Shown here one piece after another: positions 22,603 to 34,067 of a DNA stretch of 64,000 nucleotides. Position 1 is the stretch's first letter; each line of letters begins with the position of its first letter. The position numbers and the translations under genes are program-made. The stretch is from Batillaria attramentaria (taxonomy: Eukaryota; Mollusca; Gastropoda; Batillariidae), in NCBI GenBank assembly GCA_018292915.2, contig JACVVK020000289.1:370001-434000 (forward strand), in the 5' to 3' direction. The notes under the pieces are model-generated. The model worked only from the letters and a program-made list of their open reading frames with translations. It was not told where the DNA came from and ran no database searches.

Positions 22603-23280
22603 TCATGTGTTTGGGTTTTTGCAAGTGCATAGAGGCACGATAAGGGTTTTCAGTACTTTCTTTATGTCAGCATGCTTGATGTCAGAGAGCTTGCGTTCCG
22701 GCGTGTGCGCGCGGGCTGCATACATGACACAACGACTACGACTGTGACTACAGCAGGTCATTGAATGGAAACAACATATTGGGCTGGTGGCCATCTTGTT
22801 TTTTCCATACACACTCCATGGTCTTCTGTCACCAAAGGATGGGTGTTCTGATGTTTTTACTATTGTTTTCTGGTCCTTCTCTCCCCAACCGTTTTATTTT
22901 ATTTATTTATTATTATTTTTAATTAATCAATTTATTTATTTATTTTATTTTTATTTTTTCCCGCGCCGTGTTTGTCAGTATGTCAGCAGAGTTACCTCTG
23001 TTTCTTGAAGTTATGTCCCATTTGTTTGTGTCCTGAGGAAAGCGAAAGCCGAAACGTTGACCCGTGTCGTCCTTTGTGAAAGTTAAGTGGTTTCTGTCCC
23101 TCTTAAGTCGCTTTTATTTGTTTAACTTGTAACCACTTCGCAGTCATTACCATTTCCTTTTCATGTGTTTGGGGTTTTGCGAGCGCAAAGAGGCACGGAA
23201 AGGGTTTCCAATACTTTATTTGTGTCATGCTTGATGTCAGAGAGCTTGCGTACGTGTGCGCGCGTGCAGCTAGTCCGGGT
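22603..23280. repeat. Direct repeat pair (22603-22740 and 23159-23280)
   Basis: Shared landmarks TGTTTGGG(T)TTTTGC, AGAGGCACG, CTTGATGTCAGAGAGCTTGC and GTGTGCGCGCG. The pair brackets the inverted-repeat arm at 22795-23090. Confidence 0.65.
22795..23090 (+). repeat. Right arm of the inverted repeat, hammerhead-like motif at 23030-23061
   Basis: Contains CTGAGGA (23033), GCGAAAGC (stem II with GAAA loop), GAAACGTT (23051) and GAC, in hammerhead order. Only three base pairs of stem I (GTC/GAC) are evident, so activity is doubtful. The arrangement of inverted arms resembles that of the Penelope-like element at 36281. Confidence 0.45.
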
Positions 23281-24352
23281 AACCCATGAGTGATCGGGGA
23301 AGTCACATCCTGGGTCAGGGATCCAAGCGAAGAAACTTTTTGGTGGCTACATTTTTTTCGTGGTGGCTATGGCACAGGAAAACGTCAGGCTAATATAAGA
23401 AAACTGACAGCGTACCTAAGCTGTACGATGATGTTTATAGCTGAACTTGATTGAAATGTTCGCGGCTTCAACCGGCCGTCTGCGGAAGTTAGAATGGGAT
23501 CCCTTATGGCGCACGGCGAAAACTGAAGGGAATGAACTCATTGTTTTTTCAGAGTTATCTCCCATTTGCCCTCACACCAACCCGCGCGCACTTTCCTGCG
23601 ACATTTTTCACGAAAGGATACTAACACGGATACTTCCTCAATCAGTCTCAATCCGCGTTGTGATTTCTTCGTCGTGATTGAAGGTAAGCAGTGTGTTTGA
23701 GTGTACGTCCATTTTCCCCCTTTATTAATATGATCTCTGTCAGTTTAGACAGAGATTGTCGTCTGAGTCTGACAAGGAAGCGTGTGAGCCTACAAGCAAA
23801 GTAACGTCGCGTCACTGATACCTTTGTCTTAGCAGCCGACTATTTTAGGACATTGACTAGAGTGGTTTTAGATCTTTAAATGCTAGAACTGAAAAGCCTG
23901 CTTCAAGTTTCAAAGAAAGCCTTTACGGATACATGTCCGAGTCTGCAGTTACAAAATTGTACAGACCAGGCAGGAACCAGATCTATCTATTATCTTGAAA
24001 TTTCGCACTCACTCGATCACTCATACCAGTAACATACTGCTCCCGGATTGTACTTCACAATGTCGCTGGTGGCGTTTGTATAACTCAGAATTACTGCATT
24101 TCTTGTCTATTGCTTCCTCAGCAACCGTGTAGAACACGTCAGCGACTTTGGCAGGCGAGATTCAATTTTCTCAAAATATGACGTTAGCGAAATATTCAGT
24201 GGTTTACTGACCTGGGATATTCTGAATAGTTTCGCAAAGTCGAAGGACGCGGTCTTGCTCCTCACATCAAACAGCAATATTTATCTACTAGTGGTTTTAA
24301 GTTTCTATAAATGTTCGTGTGAAAATCTACTTTAGATTTTCGTATCAACAAG

Positions 24353-24772
24353 ATGGCGGCGCGATCATTACGTAATGGGGATAATCGTGGAATTTTGTTC
24401 AATATTCCGGGGAATGGTGCAGAAAGTGAAGATTAGAGTGTGGCAAGATTCGTAGATTTGGACGGCGGTTTTCCTGATTCCTTTGGGCATGTAGAAGAAT
24501 TGGAAGAAAATGACTCTGATGATGGGAAGGAGGAGGTGATCAATCTACACCAATCAGTCGAGTTCCGGTGGGTGTGGAAGATGTGTACTGTGAAGGGAGT
24601 CCAGGAAAGTTGGAGAGGGATGAGTAGAGGCAGTACTGGGAGGCAACGGAGTAAAACTGGAGGGAGTGCTACATTAGATTCTGACTCTCACAGCAGTTTT
24701 AATAATCACATACACAGACAGTATCCATTCTACGAAGGTGAGCATGGTCCTACTGTGTTTTCCCCCTGCTGA
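24353..24772 (+). pseudogene. Open frame with one in-frame stop, unknown protein
   Basis: ATG at 24353 (CAAGATGGCGGC context, which also matches the YY1 site consensus) opens MAARSLRNGDNRGILF. TAG follows at 24434, and the same frame continues for 112 codons to TGA at 24770. The downstream part is acidic (VEELEENDSDDGKEEV) and then basic. An acidic N-terminus of this kind occurs in transposase-derived genes, but I see no diagnostic motif. It may be a decayed transposon gene or a chance frame. 23290-24350 upstream shows nothing I can name. Confidence 0.25.
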
Positions 24773-24779
24773 CTGTGAC

Positions 24780-25200
24780 ATGATAGACACTTGGGATATT
24801 CTTTTCCCTGGACTTTGTCATGTTATTGCAGAGCACTGAACAAACCAGTATGCTAGACAGATAGGTGTGCATTGGTGCAGCAGGAAGTGTGTGTGTGTGT
24901 GGGGGGGGGGGGGGGCTGAAAAGCAGGGCACACTGTGCATTTTGCTGTGGCATTGGTCTGTACATAGGTATTGCAAGTATGATCTCAGGCAGTGTACAGA
25001 TAGATCTCATGTCAGACTCACCAGCAGCTATTTCAGTAAGCCTGCAGTACAAGTCAGCTGTATACCAAAGTGTTTTGTGTGTGTTTGAACAGTCTATGAA
25101 GTACATGTATCATGCAAGATCAGTACAAATGAGGACTGAAGAGAAACCATGCACACCATCACAATTTTTTTTTTTTTTTTTTTTTTTTTACAGATCTGTG

Positions 25201-25249
<49 letters not shown>

Positions 25250-26352
25250 AACATCACTTTGATCTGCATGTATGCATTTATTTCAGGCCCAGCTCCTGCT
25301 CAAAACAACCAGCTCCTGCAAATATGTTTACAAGTGTGTCATCCTCTGATATCATGTTCAACATGGCGATTATTCAAGTCAACACCAAGTGGTAAGTTTA
25401 GTTAGGTCCACTTTTGCTTTTTTGTTTTAATGTTAAAGTTAGCAACAAGCGTACCAGACAACCTCTATTGTGTCGAATCCATGTACATGTACTACAAACT
25501 AAGAGCAAAGATTACATATTCTTAAACTGGCCTAAGTCTGTGTTTAACCGATATGAAATCCCCTCAGAAAGCAATCGCCAGTGATATCCCTGCCTACCAT
25601 GGGATTTAAACCTGCTGCAGGATCTACAGACCGGGCATCTTGGACACTAAAATTCCCTCATTAAAATAATCTTTTGTTACCATAATGGTGATGTCAAAGC
25701 CGGTTGTAATAGGACAAGACCTTTTCCAGTATTGACACTAGTGAAATTCAGTCCCAAAATTCCCTCATCTAATCGGACACTTGACGCTAAATTCAAACTG
25801 CCATACCCCCGCCCCCACCTTTTTGAAATAAATTTAGTACTAAACTCTGTTTGAAATGTTTGTAGGTGTGGTGGTTGGTTGTATGTTTGTTTGTACTGCT
25901 ACATTTTCATTTTGAAGGTTATAACACTGAAGGAAAGTAGACACAGTATACTGTGAATCTGACTTGGCTAGGGCTGAAGGAACAGTGAGAATCTAAAGAA
26001 TACATTTTCTGTTATCTGTAGTTTGCTAGTTGTCCAAGCACTTGTTTCACTGTTGTAACATTTGAAAGAAATAGTATTTAGTTTTGTTTTTGTTTTTACC
26101 ATGACACATTACTGTATGGTCAGTCCTAAATCTGATCAGTTTCCATGTGCTGTCATGTTTCCAGCCTGAATGGTAAACTTTGTCCCCACTGGCCAAAATG
26201 TTTGTGTTGTAACTGATCAACATGTGTCTAGAAATAAATGTACAAAAGGAAACGTTTGATAATGTGTGACCTTCCAAGTGATGTCCTAATCACAAGGCTG
26301 ATAAATTTCAACATACACTACCTGAACATTATGTCTTTCGATGTTTCTCATT

Positions 26353-26388
<36 letters not shown>

Positions 26389-27970
26389 ATTAAACAGTAC
26401 AAGTAATACTAAAATATAAATAAATACGGTTGGTGTGCCCATGTATGCATTTTTGTTTGCAGTACAACAGACCTAGTTGTATATGAATTAAAATATGCAA
26501 TGTGTACTATCTGCCAAACATTACAAAAAAAGTCTTAAATGAAATCGGACAACCTTCGCCCGTCAGGAATCTGATGTCTGACCATTCGCTGTGTCTGGTC
26601 TGACCAACTCAAAGGACAACCAATAGCCTAATTTACAAAGATCCTCATCCACTCACCAAGCATGTTTCGACTGTCTTATCAGTAGTCCCAAGCACAGACA
26701 TGAATGCTTTTTAGAAACATACAACAACAGAGGGAAAACCACAGATCATCAATACAATATTACTGATCATCTTCAGCAAACTGGATCATTTCGCTCCAAA
26801 GGAAAAAAACATTTGAAAACAAGTGCCCACATACAAACGTGATGCGCATGGTGCCATTGACGTCAAGAGTCTGACAATGCGAAGTGGCAACATTTTCAGT
26901 TTGAACCATGTTGCTGTTTTCCCCGCTCGCTGCCAAACATGTAATCAAAGACCGTATTATCTACGGTCTTTGATGTAATGCTCTTTGGTACATTACTATA
27001 CAGGGACAAACAACTTAAAAAGATGAGAGTCTTGATTTGTGTAGGATGGACTTAAATCATCTGTTCAGATTCAACGTTTTCCATTATTAATTACTGTTTT
27101 GCGTTTGATTATGCATGCTAGTTTACACCGACCTTGTCCCTGGAAAGCAAAACTGCACGTACAATTTAACACACTGGATTATGTGACGGTGATTTTGTAA
27201 AGTTTAAAAAGTACAGCAGCTGTGTAATAGTGCCTGCCGTATTTTACGCTCCGCCCCCTTTTTTCCTTTTATTCTTTCTCCTCACTACCATCCTTCCACG
27301 TGAATATGCTTGTCGGCTCACAATCTAGATCTAGAGAGACATACGTGACATAAACTGACACTCACACATCAGTGATCACATCAAATCAGTGGTAATCAGA
27401 AATTTTGTTCAGTCATCAAAGAAAAATCTCGTGTGTTTGTGTAGATCTTTCTGCTATGCGGTTGGGAGGAATCAGCATGCCGGCCTGTCAGATTCGAGGG
27501 ATCTTGAACTGACTTACGTTTTAGTTGAAAAATCTTTTCGCTGAGTCAGTGAATTTTTTGATTAAGAATAGCTTGTAGAAAGCAGTACAGGACCTGTGAG
27601 ATTTTTCAGCCAACTGTTTTTGAGACTGACAAATAGATATTACACCAATTCCTGTTATTCTGTCAGCTTTTGTCTGATCTGCCCACCTTTAGAAATCTCC
27701 GACTTTTCCCGCGGTTTTCTATTCAGGCACGCATGCGCCGACACCTTGCAAATGGCTGCCAAGCAGACGAACCTCAGCTCGCAGTGTTAGAGTTGGGCAT
27801 TTTCCACTCAGACAATCATACACGGTAGCTTGTAAGGCCAAAGTGTATATTTTCATGGAGCGTTATTCAGCGTCACTTGTATCCTATCATTATTTAAATA
27901 TTGGTCCAGCCACCACAGAGATATTAATGTGTTAAATTTTTTCCTACGCGAAGAGCCATGACCCTCGATT
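24780..27970. other. Gene-poor stretch with microsatellites
   Basis: Holds TG tracts (24889-24915 with G-run, 25201-25247, 26354-26386), a T-run at 25166 and ordinary AT-rich sequence. Apart from the micro-palindromic insertion at 26939 I find no exon, RNA gene or known repeat. Confidence 0.4.
26939..26979. mobile_element. Micro-palindromic insertion, best-preserved copy (copy 3)
   Basis: Target duplication ATGTAAT at 26939-26945 and 26973-26979. The 27-nt core is CAAAGACCGT, a 7-nt loop ATTATCT, then ACGGTCTTTG: a perfect 10-bp inverted repeat. No empty site is available in this window for this copy. Confidence 0.7.
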
Positions 27971-27974
27971 ACAG

Positions 27975-28075
27975 GAGAGGGGAAACCATGACTAGCGTGC
28001 AGCATACATGAAACAACGACCACGACGACACAGGTCACTGCATGGAAACAACATATTGGGCTGGTGGCCATCTTG
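27975..28075. repeat. Inverted fragment of the receptor intron-1 flank
   Basis: ACAACATATTGGGCTGGTGGCCAT and neighbours are the reverse complement of 51703-51770 and resemble 22745-22800. It is a dispersed piece of the same repeat. Confidence 0.55.
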
Positions 28076-28154
28076 CCTTTCTCTCGTCAACTGTGTAAGA
28101 CGTACCACAGACACCAGACCCGTTACGCCGTATAGCGGATCTAGAATCTTTGGG

Positions 28155-28176
<22 letters not shown>

Positions 28177-28185
<9 letters not shown>

Positions 28186-28211
28186 TGTTTGGGGGTTTAA
28201 CGTCCTTTGAG
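28177..28211 (-). mobile_element. 3' tail fragment of SINE S1
   Basis: GTGGGTGGGTGTTTGGGGGT followed by TTAACGTCC is the reverse complement of the S1 tail. It lies in a GA microsatellite. Confidence 0.65.
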
Positions 28212-28219
28212 AGAGAGAG

Positions 28220-28770
28220 AGGGAGAGAGATGACGTCAATTCCGTGAACTAAATATTTGACGTCAGCCTCACTGACGCAGATCCTCTGACATTGTGACAC
28301 AGGATGCTTGTTTATGTCTTGTGGTTTCCATCTTGGTGTTGTGACTTCCCCGACTGAATTAATTTTTACATAAAACCTAGACGATCTAGAGGGCTGGTAA
28401 ACTGTCGGAGACAGTGACGACATTTCCAGATTTTGTCTGTCAATCAAAAATTTGATGCCAGCCTCACGCAGGTCGTATGCTTGTTCATGTCTTGTGATTT
28501 CCCTGCTGCTGTTGTGACTTCTCTGGCTGAATTAATTTTTACTAAAAAAGCTGGAAAATCTAGAGGGCTGGTGAAACGTGGACTTGAATACCTTGTAATG
28601 TACTTTCGAAATCGCAAAATTTAAACTCTTTGGACCGGTGCTTCTCGCAGAAACTTGAAAAAAAAATGTTTAGCTAAAATCACTGTTATTCTTAATATTC
28701 AAGATATAACAGTGCAGTAATTCCTGCATATGTGCTGTTGTCACACCTGACAACAACACCTGGATGATGA
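28220..28770 (-). repeat. Repeat R, copy 5 (inverted)
   Basis: Runs from TGACGTCAATTCCGTGAAC through two AGATCTAGAGGGCTGGT blocks to TTCTCGCAGAAACTTG and the CCTGGATGATGAGTAATTTG end. Confidence 0.75.
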
Positions 28771-28784
28771 GTAATTTGAAGGAG

Positions 28785-28870
28785 TCTTATCAACATGCCA
28801 AGTTTCGTGCCTCTGCTTTTTGTATATTTTGAGAAATTGGGAAAATGACACTGTAAATTTTTTTTTCCGG

Positions 28871-28912
<42 letters not shown>

Positions 28913-28965
28913 GCAGACCACGGAGGACTAATACATTGACTCACTTTGTTACACAAGTGAGCCAG
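28785..28965 (+). repeat. Satellite end directly abutting receptor A main exon
   Basis: Terminal half-monomer (CATGCCAAGTTTCGTGCCTC), a CA tract, then GTTACACAAGTGAGCC. The same end precedes receptor B (37320-37500) and the truncated copy (53500-53663), so the satellite edge was duplicated together with the receptor exon. Confidence 0.8.
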
Positions 28966-28972
28966 AAATTAG

Positions 28973-31900
28973 GCCCTGCTCCATCGCTGAACGCGGCAGT
29001 TGTGTCTGCTACACACCATCCGCTTGGGGCCAGCAGTCAAACGGACAAGATGACGCTTGCTTTAACCGAATCGTCTTCACTTGCCCATGGAACACTGTCG
29101 TCGTTAATGAACTTCACGACTACAGTGTTTAGGAGGACATTACCTGAATCATGGAGCTTAAGGCCACAATGTCAGTATTTTGACCCGGGCCCAGAACTCT
29201 GTCTTGGTTACGATAGTCCTAATTCTAGTCATTGGGTGTCTTGCACTTCTGACTGGCTGGAGGGAAAGTGGAGGTGGTCACTGGAGCTCAGTGTTAATGG
29301 CAAGTCATGCTACTGGTACCTAGTATTCAACATAAAGCCGAAACCTGAAGGTTACTACGGAATTCTCCTGTTCAATCTGAAGGATGGAGGCGTGTTTTAT
29401 GTGGTCGTTGGTTCCAACCACAGTGAACACATGATCTACAGTGCTGAGCCTCACCTCTTCAGGACAAGCGCTATCAGCGTGTACTGTACTCGCAACTGTT
29501 CGTTCGGCTACACCGTCCACCCACTGCATCAAATGCCGGTATCGGTAGAGACCGAGCCTGCGGTGGAGATTGGGTTACTGGGCAGGACACTGTACAATTG
29601 TTCCCATCCCTATACAGTGCCGGACATGTTCCGGTGTGACATGGTACAGCAGTGTGTGGGTGGCGAGGACGAACCGTCTGACTGTCACTACCGATCACGA
29701 GGCTGTGGGGACTGGATCCCTTATAACGACGCATGTATCAAGATCGTGGTGGGCGTGGATAACATCACTGACCCAAGCCGCACACTGCCTGAAGATCTGT
29801 GCAAATTGCGGCATGGTGCATCCCTGGCGGACATGCCTGACCTGCAAGAGAGAAAGCAGGTAAACGATCGGTTGAGACGTGCAGGGTACGACTATATGAA
29901 TTTCTTTCTGCAGCTGACAAAAGTCGTGCCAAAGACTCGCAGACTCAGCAACCTGTACCGGTTCTTATGGCGCTGGGGAGGAAGAAGAGGACCCATTGCC
30001 TACGGGGAGACACATATGCAAAGAAGTTGGAAAAATTCGAACTGTGCACAGCTGCTTGTCACGTTTACAGGTGCACTTCTTACTGCAAGTGACTGCACCA
30101 TGAGAGAAACTGGTTTGATTACACACTCGCCAGGTTTGATTTGTAAAAGGAGTAACCCACTCATGCGTCACTCAAAACTTAAGTCGGTCACCGTGTCGCT
30201 CTTCACTACAAAGAATGTTACACACAAACTGCGGGTCAAACCTTGCGTGGACGGATCCTTTATCCATCCATTTCTCTCCTGTAACAACCAAGGAAATGAT
30301 TGGTCTGTCAGCAATCTACAGTTGTTTCATTGTCGATTGGGTCACGGAGTTCACTACTCGCTTGTCTGTGATGGGATCGCTGACTGTGTTGATGGAAGCG
30401 ACGAGATCGGTTGTGCAAATTCCATACATAGAGTTCCTGAAACGGATTACTTCATTTGTGCCAACTATCAGCTGGTTCCGTCCACGTCACGATGTAACGG
30501 CCGGTACGACTGCTTTGATGACAGTGACGAGAAAGGCTGTCTGTCGTGCACTGGGGGAACAATGTTGTGTCACAGACTGACGTACGGCTGCTTCCCCCCT
30601 TCTTATGCGTTTTTCTTACGATGTTCAGGTCAAAGTCATGGCACATATAAGCGTATTTTACCATCCGCTTTTGTGGAACTGGACGGATTCGGATTATCTT
30701 ATTTAAAACCTACCGACAGTGGAAAGCGCTGCCCAGAGACTCACTTCCAGTGTCATGACGGTTACTGCATCCCTACCTATCTACTGAACAACGGCGAGCT
30801 GGACTGTCCCGATGGAGACGACGAGGACATTCCACAAGAAAACTTTACGTGTCCAGGATTTTACCGCTGCTACGGCTTTGGCAATTGCCTGCACAGTGAT
30901 TATGTCTGTGACGGTATCCATCAATGTCCGAACATGGACGATGAAAGGTACTGTAACATGACTTGTCCGGCAAATTGCAGGTGCGAAGGTCACGCCTTCA
31001 GTTGTCAACAGATGTTTGACCCACACCAGTACCTCGAGGTGCGTTACCTGGATCTCAGCGGATCAGTAAAGCCTTCACTCACAGACTTACATGTCATACC
31101 ATTTTTAGCGTTTCTCAATTTGTCTTTCTGTGGTTTCACCACAGTGAATGTCAAAGAAATGCCTCTTCTAAGAGTTCTTGATCTTAGCTTTAATGAAATA
31201 CAGGAATTCACCAGCTTCCAACTAGTTTCTCTGTCAGGACTGCAGCACTTAAATTTGTCCAGAAACCCCCTTTCGCCGGTGCTCGGCCAAAATTTTGCTT
31301 CTATGACTGAGCGCGCTGGTATGTTGGGATTGCAATCTCTGACAATGATACAAACTGGCATAAAATCAGTCAATTCAAGTCCTTTCACTGAACTCGGAAG
31401 CCTTGCAAGCCTTGACATCAGTGGTAACGCTATTCACGAATTCGTCAAAGAGGGATTCAGAGGTTTAGAGAGGCTTCAGTTTCTACGTACTGACGACCCC
31501 AGGCTATGTTGTGAACACTTCCATATTCTTAACACACCGAGTCTGTGTGTTGCACCGCCAGACGATCTTTCCTCCTGTGGCAGCCTGATCGCATCTGATG
31601 TTCTACGTGTATTTGTCTGGAGTTTGTCTGTCATGGCCGTCATTGGCAACACTCTCCTGCTGATCTACAAACTGATCTGGGAGATGTCGATCACGTCACA
31701 AAGTCACAACGTGTTCCTTATAAACTTGAGTATATCCAGCTTGTTAATGGGCATTTGTCTGGCGGTCATCGGGTCGGCAGACGCACGTTTTAAGGGACAA
31801 TACGCTCTAGAGGGACCTGACTGGAAACGGAGCGGCGTCTGCAAGGCGGCAGGCTTATTGTTCGTAGTGTCAGGCGAGGTGTCGGCGTTTACCGCCTGCC

Positions 31901-32616
31901 TAATCACGCTGGATCATGTTCTCCTCCTATACTCTAGCAATAACCGATTGCAACTGACGAAACGCTCTAGTCTCCTGGCCTGTGGCGCTACCTGGCTCAT
32001 CTGTACAACGTTAGCAGCGGTCCCTTTCATACATAATGATGAGTTTTATGAGCAAACCCCTATCTGCAACCCACTCATTCTGATCGGACGATCCGAGTTT
32101 TCTAATCAATCCATGTTCTTCGCTGTTTTGATTATATTTTTGTCAGTAGGGACAGGAACCGGGCAAGTGTTTATTGTCCGTTTGATTCACACCTCATCTG
32201 ATCAAAAGAAACAAAGCAGCTATTATCAAAACATTACTCTCACCCGTCGTGTTCATCCGATCCTGTGTACAAACTTTTGCTGTTGGTTTGCGGTCAGTCT
32301 GATGGAACTTGTTTCATCTCGAGGCACTCCCATTCCTGGTGCTATCAGAGTGTGGTCCGCCATCTTCGTGTTGCCTCTCAGCTCGGCCATCAGCCCGTTC
32401 TTGTACATGCTTCGTACAAGGTGGGAACGCCTGGCAGAGAAGAGGAGACAGAAACGGATGGAGAAGATGCTGCGTAAACTGCGCACTGATCTCCGCTTGT
32501 GGCCACGTGACAAAGTGCAGCAGCACGTGCGATGTTTGCTGAGAGCCAATCTTGTAGACAGGACGGACGTGCTGCACTGGCTTGGCAACACCGACAGTGT
32601 ACAAGATACCAAGTAG
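28973..32616 (+). CDS. GRL101-like multidomain GPCR, receptor A main exon
   Basis: A plasma-membrane receptor of the leucine-rich-repeat GPCR type. Order of parts: a Cys-containing N-terminal domain (to about 29590), LDLa 1 (about 29595-29690), a C-type-lectin-like domain (29700-30155, with WIPYNDACIK and FLWRWGG), LDLa 2-5 (30244-30954, with CDGIADCVDGSDE-type calcium motifs), LRR N-cap CPANCRCEGHAFSC, leucine-rich repeats (31030-31480), seven helices (31600-32430) and a short basic tail. The helix 3-loop 2 disulphide cysteines are kept (SGVCKAAG, TPICNPL). Four signalling residues are changed: helix 2 Asp to Ser (31738), DRF to DHV (31912), CWxP to CWFA (32290), NPxxY to SPFLY (32392). The exon begins at acceptor AATTAG|GC in phase 1. 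An ATG at 28936 lies in satellite sequence and is rejected. No intron interrupts about 1214 codons, and the frame is fully open. Ligand unknown. Confidence 0.9.
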
Positions 32617-32832
32617 CCGGACAGTGTCTACATTCCAGTAACAGAGGCATACCTTTTTGTCGAACCGATTTGCAAATTTGTAAAGCGGCATGATTAGTCC
32701 ACGTTTACGTTTGTTTATTTAGTATAGTTTATAGGGAAGCTCAGTTCTCACTTCAGAGAGATTTATTTTCGCTAGTTAGACAGCCGTCTTCAGTTCACAC
32801 ACTTACGCAAGGAATAGTGACTTTTGACTCGA

Positions 32833-32876
32833 AATAAATGAGGTAACTGAACCAACCAGCCAACCAACCAAATAAA
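32833..32876 (+). promoter_or_regulatory. Candidate polyadenylation signals of receptor A
   Basis: AATAAA at 32833-32838 and 32871-32876, 217 and 255 bases after the stop codon. No experimental support. Confidence 0.45.
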
Positions 32877-33179
32877 AACCCAACAATTTTTTAGGTGGGA
32901 CGATATGCTTGTTAAAGAAGGGTTGAATGAAGTATTCTCAGCTACAAACTCACTACGTCAGTTTAAACTCACCACTGACCCCTTTATGACCAGGGACAAC
33001 AGAGATACATTCACTTCACTCTTGAAGAATAACAATGTTAATTATCGCTCAGACAATAAAACCTTGCTCCTACACTACCCGCCATTGGAATATAATGTGA
33101 AAATTTACATGCCAAAACCAATATTACCCAGGAAATGTAAACAATCTCAGAAAGCGCTGACAACAGAAAAGAACCACAA

Positions 33180-34000
33180 AGACATAAGACATAAGACATT
33201 TATTAAATTTCCAAAAGAGGAACACTGCTTTGTGGTCTCTCATAAAAACATAAAACACTCACTCATACGGTCATGCACACTCATTCCACCTATTTACATG
33301 TTCGTACACTCGTACCTAAAAAATCTATCACAATGTTGCAGTACTATGAATAAATTACAACACTACACCCCACATCATTTCACATCACAGCAGCAGCAGC
33401 ACAACAGCAGAGGTGCACATAACTCTATCACAGTCAACGCCAGCTGACACCCGGCAAGAAACAACACGTCTAATTAGAATTTAAGATATATCACCATCAG
33501 CATCAACAAGCCTACCACACAACCCTACATCTGCTTATTCATTAGCCTAATAGACATTGGTACAAAGCTATTCATTGTTTTGAGTTTCTTGGCAGTAAAG
33601 GCTCTAAGCCGTCGGCCTGATGGTAATTTCTGATAAGGGTCGAAACAATCCACAGAACAGTTTTATAAGGGCACACGTGACTAACGACAGAAGTTTCCAA
33701 GGTGCCTAAGACACAATTCATACCAAGTACACGGTAGGCCGCAAATTTGTATGTAGCTGCGGAGGTCAGTGTAAACACAAAAAAACATGGTCATCTAGCA
33801 AATTCTTCACCTAATGCATCTCTACAAAGTACCAGGATATCTCCCGCCGAACATCTAACGGTTCCTGAAACAGCAGATCCCTCGATCGCTGCATCTGTTA
33901 TTCATACTGGACACAGCTAAACCCAGGGTCCCTGCACGCAAAACACGTTCCATGCGACTGGTTCTGTCATATAGATTGGTGTCTGTGCTAAAGTATATGT
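33180..34000 (-). mobile_element. 3' end of a LINE (minus strand)
   Basis: The minus-strand reading near 33650-33540 gives KLPSGRRLRAFTAKKLKT, then NSFVPMSIRLMN, a common C-terminal LINE motif (Arg-rich, then N-S-F-x-P-x-x-I-R-L-x-N). The element ends at 33181 in repeats of TATGTCT, a typical LINE tail. The frame at 32905-33447 on the + strand overlaps this and is not treated as a gene. Confidence 0.6.
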
Positions 34001-34067
34001 TTAGGGGTTGCGATACTTTAATGGCATTAATTTCAGGGCACTTCCCAACGAGTTTATTATTATTATT

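Larger units (their letters stand above)
16360..28972 (+). other. Inferred intron 1 of receptor A (12.6 kb), repeat-filled
   Basis: Bounded by the donor at 16316 and the acceptor AATTAG at 28967-28972. Its contents are annotated separately. 17450-18940 and 21780-22600 show no gene; 17840-18060 and 19385-19520 are diverged direct copies of one another (landmark AACATCATAGGAC). Confidence 0.5.

Noticed and set aside
28936..28972. ATG at 28936 as the start of receptor A
   Set aside because: It lies in the satellite end also found without a gene elsewhere, gives no signal peptide, and the frame is better explained by a splice acceptor at 28972/28973 shared in phase with receptor B and the truncated copy.
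32905..33447. 180-codon + strand frame as a gene
   Set aside because: It overlaps a minus-strand LINE 3' end with a TATGTCT tail; the second half is repeat-derived and no domain is recognisable.
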